Origin: an uncultured Alphaproteobacteria bacterium
Lineage (GTDB): Bacteria > Pseudomonadota > Alphaproteobacteria > RF32 > CAG-239
NCBI GenBank assembly: GCA_904501925.1
Contig: CAJGCO010000030.1
Coordinates: 1-12,117, forward strand
Direction of reading: 5' to 3'
DNA length: 12,117 nucleotides
In this document: piece after piece, positions 1-7,195 of the stretch
Position numbering within the stretch: the stretch's first letter is position 1
Layout: every line of letters starts with the position of its first letter
Made by a program: the position numbers and the translations under genes
Notes under the pieces: model-generated
Told to the model about the DNA's origin: nothing
The model's database searches: none
What the model saw: only the letters and a program-made list of their open reading frames with translations

Positions 1-47
1 ATATATTAGATATATTATAGAACTTTGCCTAAAAAAGAGAGGATTTT

Positions 48-407
48 ATGTATTCAATATTAGGTGTGTTTTTAGGTGGTGGCTTTGGCTCGGTTTTAAG
101 ATGGCTGTTTTGTTGCAAAATCAATTCTCATTGGGGAACAATGATTGTAAATGTTCTTGGTGCATTCTTAATTGACTGTGCTTATAACTACTGTCAAAAG
201 AATTTGGCAGACAATACCAATCTAAAATTGTTTATAATGACCGGTTTATTGGGAGGTTTTACAACATTTTCAACCTATTTGCTGAATTTCTCAACACTTA
301 TCGGCGAAAATAATTATACTGAAGCCTTTTCATATCTGTTGCTTTCAATAGTGATTGGTTTGATTGCATTGGTTTTGGGTATGAAATGTATGACGATGGT
401 GGGATAA
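48..407 (+). CDS. crcB: Fluoride channel FluC/CrcB
   Basis: Small inner-membrane protein of the FluC/CrcB family, which works as a dual-topology dimer exporting fluoride from the cytoplasm. The 119 residues match the usual single-domain length and contain about four hydrophobic segments. Family marks are visible: glycine-rich GGGFGSVLRW at residues 10-19, the GTMIVNVLG motif around Asn35, and the pore signature GLLGGFTTFSTY at residues 66-77. The ATG is preceded by GAGAGG (37-42) at a 5-base spacing, so the start is well supported. The next gene begins 6 bases after the stop, which implies co-transcription with the CatA-like gene. I see no fluoride riboswitch in the 47 upstream bases available, but the window edge may cut it off. 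The identification is firm; function rests on family knowledge. Confidence 0.93.
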   Translation: MYSILGVFLGGGFGSVLRWLFCCKINSHWGTMIVNVLGAFLIDCAYNYCQKNLADNTNLKLFIMTGLLGGFTTFSTYLLNFSTLIGENNYTEAFSYLLLSIVIGLIALVLGMKCMTMVG

Positions 408-413
408 GGAACA

Positions 414-1037
414 ATGAAAAGAGAAGTTGATTACAAACAAACAAGCCGAGCAAAAGCTTTTGAACTTTGGATGAAAGCCCCAAATCCGATGGTAACATTC
501 TTCAAGACATTGGATGTTTCCAATCTTGTTAAAATTTCAAAAAAGAAAAAGCTAAAATTTAATATGTTGCTAGATTATTGCATCGGTAAAGCCGCTGTTA
601 GCGTAAAAGAATTTTATATACTTCCGGTTGGTAGTCAACTCATACAATATGATAGTATAGCCATTAACACTATTGTTAAAAACAAAGAAAATGAAGTTAG
701 TTCTTGCGACATATTATATACAGATAACTTGGAAACATTTAATCAGGAATATATGAAATATACGAAAGAAGTTTCAGATACCTGCCAAGATAGAGATTTG
801 TCGGAAAGTAGTATGGTTATAGGTACATCTGCCATTATTAACACCGAGATTGATGGAGCTGTCGGCATGAATAGTGGAATTTTCAATAATCCGTTTATTA
901 TTTGGGGAAAACATCGTAAAAAGCTATTTAGACACTATCTCCCGATATCCTTCCAATTTCATCATACTCAAATGGACGGAGCTCATGCAGGGCAATTTTT
1001 AGAAAACATACAAAATGAGATTAACAGCTTAAAATAA
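414..1037 (+). CDS. CatA-like O-acetyltransferase
   Basis: Cytoplasmic acyltransferase with the chloramphenicol acetyltransferase (CatA) fold, expected to act as a trimer using acetyl-CoA. The 207 residues are close to the ~213-220 of classical CatA. The catalytic HxxxDG motif is present as HHTQMDG at residues 183-189, with His184 the expected general base and Asp188 structural. It is followed by AHAGQFLENIQ, as in the family C-terminus. The N-terminal part (RAKAFELWMKAPNPMVTFFKT) also fits. The region that carries the transition-state serine in true CatA reads GTSAIINTEIDGAV and is divergent, so chloramphenicol may not be the substrate. Many CatA-like family members have no proven resistance role. 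AAGGA (406-410) overlaps the stop of crcB and serves as ribosome binding site, which indicates one operon. Confidence 0.85.
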   Translation: MKREVDYKQTSRAKAFELWMKAPNPMVTFFKTLDVSNLVKISKKKKLKFNMLLDYCIGKAAVSVKEFYILPVGSQLIQYDSIAINTIVKNKENEVSSCDILYTDNLETFNQEYMKYTKEVSDTCQDRDLSESSMVIGTSAIINTEIDGAVGMNSGIFNNPFIIWGKHRKKLFRHYLPISFQFHHTQMDGAHAGQFLENIQNEINSLK

Positions 1038-1048
1038 GATAAAGACTG

Positions 1049-1177
1049 ATGGATTACAAATTTGGAGTATATGGTGATAGTATTGCATTTGGTTATAGTA
1101 ACAATAACCAAAGTTAGTTTAATTTTGCCTTAAAAGTTTTTTATATTTTTCTTGAATTTGAATATTTATCAATTTAG
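1049..1177 (+). pseudogene. SGNH/GDSL hydrolase N-terminal remnant
   Basis: An ATG 11 bases after the CatA-like stop opens 22 codons reading MDYKFGVYGDSIAFGYSNNN, then QS and TAG (1115-1117). YGDSIAFG is the block I motif of SGNH/GDSL esterases, whose serine is the nucleophile, and the family typically continues with a Ser-Trp pair. Here the Trp codon position is TAG, one base from TGG. Reading through gives FNFALKVF and then low-complexity residues to another stop at 1175-1177. The rest of a ~180-220 residue enzyme is absent. I infer a third gene of the crcB-catA cassette that was truncated and inactivated. The short length leaves some risk of coincidence, but motif, position and orientation agree. 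Confidence 0.6.
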
Positions 1178-1180
1178 AAT
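1152..1180 (+). promoter_or_regulatory. Putative sigma70 promoter for the glycosyltransferase gene
   Basis: TTGAAT (1152-1157), a 17-base spacer and TAGAAT (1175-1180) form a good -35/-10 pair, predicting initiation near 1187, about 26 bases before the ATG at 1213. The promoter overlaps the tail of the SGNH remnant. The region is so AT-rich that chance matches are possible. Confidence 0.45.
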
Positions 1181-1212
1181 TTGTATATATTTAATATTAA
1201 TTGGTAAAATTT

Positions 1213-2841
1213 ATGAATTGGAAAAATATAAATTACAATCTAAGATTTTTTATTCTATTAGCTTGTGCTGCACTTGTGCAAATATATCTTTTTAATGAAA
1301 AATATATATTTCATATTGATGAAATTTTATCTTTAGAACAAGCTAATTCCCAAAATGGGCTTAAACTTTTTCTTTTTGCATCTGAAATAGACGATAAACT
1401 TCTAAATGGGCAATTTTTCTGGAATTATCTTCATAGAAGTGATAATTTTACATTTATAAAAATGTGGGAAAATTTAAAATTTGATACCCATATGCCAATT
1501 TATTTTGCTTTATTATATTTTACCAGCTCTTTCTTTTTATCTGAATTTTCTTTTATTCCAGGATTTATTATTAACATTTTAAGCCTAATTGTTGTATTAT
1601 ATTCTTTCTATAAATTATCAAAAAAAGTTTTTAGAGATAATGAAATAGCTTTAACGATTACCACTTTACTAGCATTTTTATCACCAGTATTAGGATTAGA
1701 AATTTTTATAAGAATGTATTTACTGCAGATGGCTTGCTGTTTGTTTCTTTTATTAAAAATATATTATTTCCTATTTATTGAAACAGATAATAAAAACAAC
1801 ACATGGTTATTGTTATCTATTTTAGTTTCTTCAATTATTACAATCTTAACGCATTTTTACAGCATTGTATTTTGTTTTTTTGTTACTATTTCTGGCGCCC
1901 TAATTCTTTACATGCAAAAGAAGCATTCTAAAAACTTTATATTTTGTTTTATCATGTTATTATCGGTATTAATTGCTATTTTTATATATCCCGAAATGAT
2001 AAAAGTTGGAACAAATGGAGAGCGTGGAAGTCAATTTTGGGGAATAATTAGTAATTATTCATCTGATCCATTACCTTTATTAAAAAAACAACTACAATTG
2101 TTTATAAAGCCGTTGTTTGGAAATTATATTTTTGCTTTTATTTCAATGCTGTTATTTTTTATTATAATATTTATTGCAAATAAAAAAAATATATTAGATA
2201 GCTCAACAAAACAAAATATAATATTCTTTAATTCTATTTTCTTCTTATATGGAATATCCTTGGCATTAGTAATGCCCAATATGACTAATTTTCAAATTAG
2301 GTATTTTGCTCCAATTATCCCTATTTATGTAATTTTAATGGGGTATTTTATTGTATATTTATTAAAAATATTTAATACAAAGCAGATGTTAATTTATATA
2401 ATAACTTGGATGATTGTTTTTTCTAATGCTTTTTATGAAGCTACTCATCAAGATAATCCTTTTTATATGCGAGGAAATATTTTAAATAGAAAAGTTGATA
2501 GATTAGTAAAAAATGCAGATATCTGGTGGGCTTTAGGTGGAGGAAATCAACACTCTTGGATTTTACAAAATTATATTCATAAACTTATGTATGCTGATAA
2601 TATTTGGACATTAGTTGATCGAGATAATAAAGAATTCAAAGATTTTTCTGATACTGAAATAAAACAAAAGAAATATGCTTATTTGTTTATGCCTAAAACA
2701 CAAGAAATTCAACCTGAAGGAGCTATTGAATGGATTAAGGAGAATACTGGAAGAACTTCTTATTATTTATTTACTGTAAAAAATGAAGAAACAGCCTCAA
2801 TGACCTTTGAAGCTTCTGTTTTTCTTGTATGCCCTTATTAA
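1213..2841 (+). CDS. GT39/ArnT-like membrane glycosyltransferase (GT-C fold)
   Basis: Polytopic inner-membrane protein of 542 residues from the ATG at 1213. A TTG four codons earlier (1201) is in frame, but neither start has a clear ribosome site. The architecture is that of GT-C enzymes that move sugars from polyprenyl-phosphate donors onto envelope acceptors. There is a first membrane helix (residues 11-27), then a periplasmic loop with the acidic HIDE motif (Asp36-Glu37, the likely catalytic acid site), then DTHMPIYF (91-98), equivalent to the DxHPPLYF of family 39. Further family marks are IRMYLL (166-171), THFYS (213-217) and QIRYFAPIIPIY (361-372). About ten membrane segments are followed by a soluble C-terminal domain from about residue 411. 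The gene is extremely AT-rich (8 G+C in 60 bases at 2161-2220). The acceptor is unknown; no partner gene adjoins. Confidence 0.8.
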   Translation: MNWKNINYNLRFFILLACAALVQIYLFNEKYIFHIDEILSLEQANSQNGLKLFLFASEIDDKLLNGQFFWNYLHRSDNFTFIKMWENLKFDTHMPIYFALLYFTSSFFLSEFSFIPGFIINILSLIVVLYSFYKLSKKVFRDNEIALTITTLLAFLSPVLGLEIFIRMYLLQMACCLFLLLKIYYFLFIETDNKNNTWLLLSILVSSIITILTHFYSIVFCFFVTISGALILYMQKKHSKNFIFCFIMLLSVLIAIFIYPEMIKVGTNGERGSQFWGIISNYSSDPLPLLKKQLQLFIKPLFGNYIFAFISMLLFFIIIFIANKKNILDSSTKQNIIFFNSIFFLYGISLALVMPNMTNFQIRYFAPIIPIYVILMGYFIVYLLKIFNTKQMLIYIITWMIVFSNAFYEATHQDNPFYMRGNILNRKVDRLVKNADIWWALGGGNQHSWILQNYIHKLMYADNIWTLVDRDNKEFKDFSDTEIKQKKYAYLFMPKTQEIQPEGAIEWIKENTGRTSYYLFTVKNEETASMTFEASVFLVCPY

Positions 2842-2970
2842 GTGTATTTTATGGTTAAAGTTTTAATATATAAAAGTATGGACTTTAGTTACCATATTAA
2901 ATAAACGATTTTTATCTAAGTAATAATCCATACATTAAAATCTAGTATGAAACTATTTTAGTTATTTCAA

Positions 2971-4746
2971 TCATCGTTGATTTAATCTTGCTTGCAACAA
3001 ATTCAAATTAACTTCTGTATCTTTTTGTTCTTTAATTCCTGTTTCATTATTTTCTTTAGTAGGTTTTAATGCCTTAACCTCATCTAAACTTCTACCTGTA
3101 ATTTTAGCAATCTTTTCATCTGAAACATCTTCATCAATGAAATAACAAATGCTTTTTCTACTATTTCTCCATTTACCATCTGTATTTTTCATTAGTTTTG
3201 CTGGCTCCATCATTGATTTCAATGCTAAATCATATGCTATATCTATGCCATATTTCTCTATCATTGTATCTATGAGTTTTGTATCCAATTTAATATTACG
3301 ATTTACAAACCATTTATGCATCTTAGTTTCTTTTTTAATATCTTCCTTTGTTTTTATTTTATCTATAGATTTTTCCTTTGTCTGAGGGGTAGGGATACTT
3401 TCTTTAACAACCTCTTCTTTTACACTTTTATCTACAGCTTCTCCTAACTTTTGTTCATCTTTTCCATACGTACCATTTTCTATTGATTTCTCATTGTTTT
3501 TTAATTTATCTTCAGCATTAATTGCTTGTTTTTCCATTGCTTCTTCAACATCTCTACGTTCTTCTTTAGTATATGGTAAATTTGTAGTTTTCTTATCGTT
3601 TTCATCTACGATATCACCTGATGCTTTTATTTCGTCTTTATTTCTTTTATTTTTTTCAACAATATCTCTATATTCTTTGGTTTTGTTTTTATAATACTTA
3701 TAATAGCCATATGGGCGTCCTAATCCACCATTTGCATTATATCCCTCAACTTTTATATAATTTGTTTCTGTTTTCTTTAAATCATCAATTACAGATTTTA
3801 GATTCTTTTTTTGAGAAATAACTAGATTTTCTAGCTCTTCAATTGACATTTTTTTAACTTTTTCTTTATCTTTATCTTTTATCCATTTATTTGTATTGAC
3901 AACACTAACTACTGTTTTTTTACCATAACAATGTGTTAAAAATTTATCCTCTGTTACAACCTCTAATGTTGGTGGATTATTTCCTCCAAGAGTATAACTT
4001 ATAACTTTTCCCTTACTATCTCGCTTGATATCAACTACAAACATAGCATGACACCCTGTTGTCCCGTTTCTAGGATCTGCGTCCTTTATTTTAATTGAAA
4101 ATTCATCTCCAATACCTATCAATCCTTTTTGTATTGCAGAACTTAATGTAATTCTTTTATCATTTTCGTCCTTAGGTTTATATTGGGTATATTCTGGGGG
4201 TATAGACACCATTTTATGTATATTATCTGCAGCCAAACAATTATTCATAGATGTAATGTTTACTTTTTTTGTTTTTGGATCTGTTACTAATCTACTTCTT
4301 GGTACAATAAAATCTTTATATCCCATTTTTTCACTTAAGTAATCAGTAAACGATGTTGTACTAATAGCACAACAATGACCTTTTGTAACATTCTTATCTG
4401 TTTTTTTAGAAATTTCAGGTGTTTTACTATAGCATCCTGGATGTAAGTATTCTCCTTCTAATTTTACTTTAGGATAACCTTTCCAAGCCATAGTATTTTC
4501 CACTCTCTTACCATTGCATTTATTAACGTAATAAGAAACATTATAAGCATTCATTGCTTCATTTTGAACACGTAATTGATATTCTGTTTCTCTTCCTTTT
4601 AAATATTCATCAATAAGTGCTCTTTTATAATCTTCATCATTTGCAAAATTTTCTCTTTTAAGTCCATCTTCTAATAGATCTCTATTAATTGCCATTCTAC
4701 CTTCATGTACAATTTCGGGATCTAATTTTTTGTCAGAAACGCTCAT
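2971..4746 (-). CDS. Large unknown protein; putative papain-like Cys/His/Asn domain plus shared C-terminal module
   Basis: 591-residue hydrophilic protein that I do not recognise; no signal peptide or membrane segment is visible. Residues ~85-285 have a plausible papain-like (CHAP/NlpC-type) peptidase or amidase layout. GHCCAISTTSF has Cys125/Cys126 at a likely helix start. A GDEF strand (213-216) precedes GCHAMFVVDI (231-240) with His233, then GKVISYTLGGNNPP with Asn256/Asn257. Residues ~290-475 are Lys/Glu-rich, probably coiled coil and linker. Residues 476-540 form a module (W479, KLD 486-488, KYG 498-500, AY 504-505, P515) that recurs twice in the divergent neighbour. The start is secure: AGAGGAGAG (4751-4759, complement) lies 4 bases upstream. 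Enzyme class is inference from motif spacing only. Alternatives are a secreted effector, a toxin, or a structural protein without catalysis. Confidence 0.75.
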   Translation of the reverse strand: MSVSDKKLDPEIVHEGRMAINRDLLEDGLKRENFANDEDYKRALIDEYLKGRETEYQLRVQNEAMNAYNVSYYVNKCNGKRVENTMAWKGYPKVKLEGEYLHPGCYSKTPEISKKTDKNVTKGHCCAISTTSFTDYLSEKMGYKDFIVPRSRLVTDPKTKKVNITSMNNCLAADNIHKMVSIPPEYTQYKPKDENDKRITLSSAIQKGLIGIGDEFSIKIKDADPRNGTTGCHAMFVVDIKRDSKGKVISYTLGGNNPPTLEVVTEDKFLTHCYGKKTVVSVVNTNKWIKDKDKEKVKKMSIEELENLVISQKKNLKSVIDDLKKTETNYIKVEGYNANGGLGRPYGYYKYYKNKTKEYRDIVEKNKRNKDEIKASGDIVDENDKKTTNLPYTKEERRDVEEAMEKQAINAEDKLKNNEKSIENGTYGKDEQKLGEAVDKSVKEEVVKESIPTPQTKEKSIDKIKTKEDIKKETKMHKWFVNRNIKLDTKLIDTMIEKYGIDIAYDLALKSMMEPAKLMKNTDGKWRNSRKSICYFIDEDVSDEKIAKITGRSLDEVKALKPTKENNETGIKEQKDTEVNLNLLQARLNQR

Positions 4747-4777
4747 AATACTCTCCTCTAAAATAATATATGTTATT

Positions 4778-4806
4778 AGAGTACCATAAAATTACAACTT
4801 TGTCAA
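4778..4806 (-). promoter_or_regulatory. Strong putative sigma70 promoter for the 591-aa protein
   Basis: On the minus strand, a perfect TTGACA (4801-4806), a 17-base spacer and TACTCT (4778-4783) precede the gene. They predict a transcript starting near 4771 with a ~25-base leader that contains the AGAGGAGAG ribosome site. Confidence 0.65.
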
Positions 4807-4846
4807 ACGCCACAAACATTCTTAACAAAACTTTAACATTTCTATA

Positions 4847-4875
4847 TTGCAACAATCATAAAAATATGATATTAT
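4847..4875 (+). promoter_or_regulatory. Putative sigma70 promoter for the 460-aa protein
   Basis: TTGCAA (4847-4852), a 17-base spacer and TATTAT (4870-4875) point toward the plus-strand gene. It is back to back with the minus-strand promoter, the two -35 boxes about 40 bases apart, so one regulator bound between them could control both. The AAAATATGATA stretch before the -10 recurs upstream of both DUF1566/Lcl-like genes. Confidence 0.55.
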
Positions 4876-4910
4876 TATTTATATTAAGGTAAAAGGGAGC
4901 TTTTTCAGAA

Positions 4911-4967
4911 ATGAAAATGTACGACGATGGCTACATCAAAACAAGAAAAAATGCAAAATTGGGCTAA
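4911..4967 (+). other. Possible 18-codon leader ORF overlapping the next start
   Basis: ATG at 4911 opens MKMYDDGYIKTRKNAKLG and stop, in a different frame from the 460-aa gene whose ATG (4927) it overlaps. The only good ribosome site here, GGGAG (4895-4899), is 11 bases from this ATG but 27 bases from 4927. A translated leader coupled to the main gene would explain this. Equally, it may be a chance ORF over a gene with SD-independent initiation. Confidence 0.3.
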
Positions 4968-6309
4968 GCAAAATAAGCTAGACAATAGTATACTTGAAAG
5001 TTTAATTAATAAATATGGCGAAGACGAAGCTTATCGCTTAATGAGAGATGCTTTATTGCGTCCATATGAATTAGCTCCAACATTAGAAGGGTATAATAAT
5101 AAAAAAATATCGTCTGTAAGTTTATTGCAACATTTAGCCCAAGCTGAAGCTAATAACTCTGCCGAAAGAGAGCCTCCTGAAAATCAGGTTGCTACAGCAG
5201 AAATAAACAAAAAAAATGTTAATGAAACAAAAAATAGCCGTATAGATAGAGAACACATAAAATATACAATGAAAAATGATGCTTTAACTGCACGAATAAT
5301 ACTAAAAAATGGTAAGTTTACCTCACAAATACAACAAGAAATTGTTGGCGAATTGACACCAATTTATGGGCCTGAAATTTCTGAAAAAATATATAATATG
5401 GCTTTAACCAACCCTACTAATTTATATGTTTCACTAGATAAAAAACCTAATGCACAAACATCAAGAGCTATATTACAGCATGTATTAACATTAGAAGACC
5501 CAAAAGATATAGAAAATGTAATAAATGCAACTAGAACTGCTAGGGTTGTAAGCTCTGATAGATTTACAAAGCGTCCATCAAATACCAGTCAAAATAATCC
5601 ATCAGCACAACAACCGCGTGGTAAATCGTCATCCAACGGATATACTGTTGGTAATTATACCTCAAAAATGCCTAGAGCTTTAGCTGTTGGGTGCGAAAAA
5701 CTAATTTTGAAACATGAAAACAATACAGCTAAGCATTATTTATGTGCAAATGGATACCTTACAAATATTGGTGTAACACATAGATATCACAAGACAGAAT
5801 TTGAAGATACTTTTGGTAAAGAAACAACTGAACTTCTATTAAAAGCAGAAAAGGCTGCTAGATCAAAAGGAACGATGTATTCAACTGATGGTGGAAAAAC
5901 TTGGCAACCAATGCCTAGAAGTGGTGGTAGTAAGTTTTTACTTGGAGGCTTACAACGTGAAATTAAGGCTGGAAAAAGTTGTTTAATTAAATCCAAGAAA
6001 GAAGGTGATGTTATTGAGTTAAAGCGTATTGAGAATGCTGGTTTTGAGATAGTTAAGGTTAATGGAAAACAAATCCCCCATCCTTCAGATATGACAAAAT
6101 CTAGAGAATTAAATATGAGAGTACTAGATGCTAATTATAATACAATAAAATCTACATGTGGTTCTAATTGGAAACTTTTTTCTATAGAAGAACAAGCTGC
6201 ATTAGTATATAGCCACTTCCATCAACCTAGAGCCACACAACTTGCTTATACCCAAAGACAAAGTAATATTTTCAGACTTCCAACGAATGAATGTGTAAGT
6301 ATGGCATAA
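4927..6309 (+). CDS. Unknown 460-aa protein with two copies of the shared module
   Basis: Hydrophilic protein with no visible signal peptide or membrane segment; I do not recognise it. Residues 9-72 form a helical module (W12, KLD 17-19, KYG 29-31, AY 35-36, AL 42-43, P46, LLQH 66-69). A more divergent second copy lies at about 125-187 (YG 147-148, AL 159-160, P163, LQH 183-185). The same module ends the divergently encoded 591-aa protein. Residues ~205-240 are a Ser/Asn/Gln-rich linker. The C-terminal ~220 residues look like a separate folded domain with Cys256, Cys273 and several His (285, 288), plus one Asp-box-like STDGGKTW at 319-326. No in-frame start exists upstream of 4927 (TGA at 4912), but the ribosome site is poorly placed. 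Its stop is 3 bases from the stop of the convergent phosphatase gene. Confidence 0.7.
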   Translation: MATSKQEKMQNWAKQNKLDNSILESLINKYGEDEAYRLMRDALLRPYELAPTLEGYNNKKISSVSLLQHLAQAEANNSAEREPPENQVATAEINKKNVNETKNSRIDREHIKYTMKNDALTARIILKNGKFTSQIQQEIVGELTPIYGPEISEKIYNMALTNPTNLYVSLDKKPNAQTSRAILQHVLTLEDPKDIENVINATRTARVVSSDRFTKRPSNTSQNNPSAQQPRGKSSSNGYTVGNYTSKMPRALAVGCEKLILKHENNTAKHYLCANGYLTNIGVTHRYHKTEFEDTFGKETTELLLKAEKAARSKGTMYSTDGGKTWQPMPRSGGSKFLLGGLQREIKAGKSCLIKSKKEGDVIELKRIENAGFEIVKVNGKQIPHPSDMTKSRELNMRVLDANYNTIKSTCGSNWKLFSIEEQAALVYSHFHQPRATQLAYTQRQSNIFRLPTNECVSMA

Positions 6310-6312
6310 CGC

Positions 6313-7179
6313 CTACCTATTATCGTTAACTGTTGAAGGCATAAATACATTGTTTTGCTTTTCGTTTGTTTGAAACCTTGTTAGTTTGTGTGAAGTTATA
6401 AGTTCTTCAGCATTGCTAAAATAATTTCCTAATTGGCTTATATGGTGTGCATCATCACTGATTATTACAGGAACACGCTCTTTTGCTAACATATCTATAA
6501 TTCTTAGGCTTGGATAAGGCTCATTACCTTTCTTATAAAAACTTGTATTTAACTCAACAACTGCACCAGATTTTTTTATTACCGAAATGGTTTTAGCTTC
6601 ATCTTCTAACCATTCATTTTCTTGTCCTAAACCTACTTTTTTCATTAAATCTAAATGAGCTAATATATTAAATAGCCCAGACTTTGCTGTTGCTCTCTCA
6701 TTTTGCCAATAGCGATGTAGTAATTTCTTTTGTTCTAACAATGGAGCTTTCTTTACATCATGAGAATTATATAAAATTCCATCTTGTTCAATAAAATGGG
6801 CTGAACCAATAAGATAATCAGGCTTCAAATGTTTTATTGCTTTAATGAAACCTTCATACCACGAGCTATCAGCAAAAAAGTCAACCTCCATTCCTTTTAA
6901 TATTTTAATTGATGATGTTTCTCTTAATTCATCAATCTTCTTGTAATGCTCTTCAAACTTAGCAATTGCTTCATCAAAAGAAGATGAATAAATATTATTG
7001 TATCCACCTGATTTGGCATATTGGTACATTGGCGCATTTTCTATATTATGATGAACGATAAAATGATTTGAAAAACCAATTTTTTCCCATCCCAGTGATA
7101 CAGCTTGAGAAAGCATTTCTTCTTCAGTATTTTTACCATCAAATCCCCGTGTATGTGTATGAAATGAAAATTTTTGCAT
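6313..7179 (-). CDS. PHP-family histidinol-phosphatase-like phosphoesterase
   Basis: Cytoplasmic metal-dependent PHP phosphoesterase, 288 residues, the size and motif set of the HisK/HisJ-type histidinol-phosphatase that removes phosphate from L-histidinol phosphate. Metal ligands are visible in order: HTH (7-9), His39 in SNHF, Glu98 in GMEVD, His128 in GSAHF, His175 in LAHLDL, and SDDAHH with Asp243 and His245. I chose the ATG at 7179 because AAGGA (7187-7191, complement) lies 7 bases before it. A start further upstream would overlap the preceding gene and add a non-family tail. It lies 16 bases behind the acetyltransferase gene and is almost certainly co-transcribed with it. No other histidine gene is nearby, so the substrate could be another phosphate ester. 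Confidence 0.85.
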   Translation of the reverse strand: MQKFSFHTHTRGFDGKNTEEEMLSQAVSLGWEKIGFSNHFIVHHNIENAPMYQYAKSGGYNNIYSSSFDEAIAKFEEHYKKIDELRETSSIKILKGMEVDFFADSSWYEGFIKAIKHLKPDYLIGSAHFIEQDGILYNSHDVKKAPLLEQKKLLHRYWQNERATAKSGLFNILAHLDLMKKVGLGQENEWLEDEAKTISVIKKSGAVVELNTSFYKKGNEPYPSLRIIDMLAKERVPVIISDDAHHISQLGNYFSNAEELITSHKLTRFQTNEKQNNVFMPSTVNDNR

Positions 7180-7195
7180 ATTATTATCCTTATTA

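Noticed and set aside
1..47. Fluoride riboswitch before crcB
   Set aside because: None of the conserved pseudoknot sequence is visible in the short upstream stretch.
1201..1212. TTG start four codons upstream of the glycosyltransferase ATG
   Set aside because: No ribosome site supports it, it falls close to the predicted transcript start, and ATG 1213 gives a normal N-terminus.
2842..2970. Terminator between the glycosyltransferase gene and the 591-aa gene
   Set aside because: Only weak interrupted inverted repeats (ATGGT/ACCAT, GTATGGA/TCCATAC) without a T-run are present.
3149..3821. Plus-strand ORFs inside the 591-aa gene
   Set aside because: Hydrophobic, low-complexity antisense translations of a Lys/Glu-rich coding region; no start signals.
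5881..5904. Asp-box (STDGGKTW) suggesting a sialidase or BNR protein
   Set aside because: Only one copy is present and no beta-propeller repeats or sialidase residues surround it; a single Asp-box is a common hairpin.
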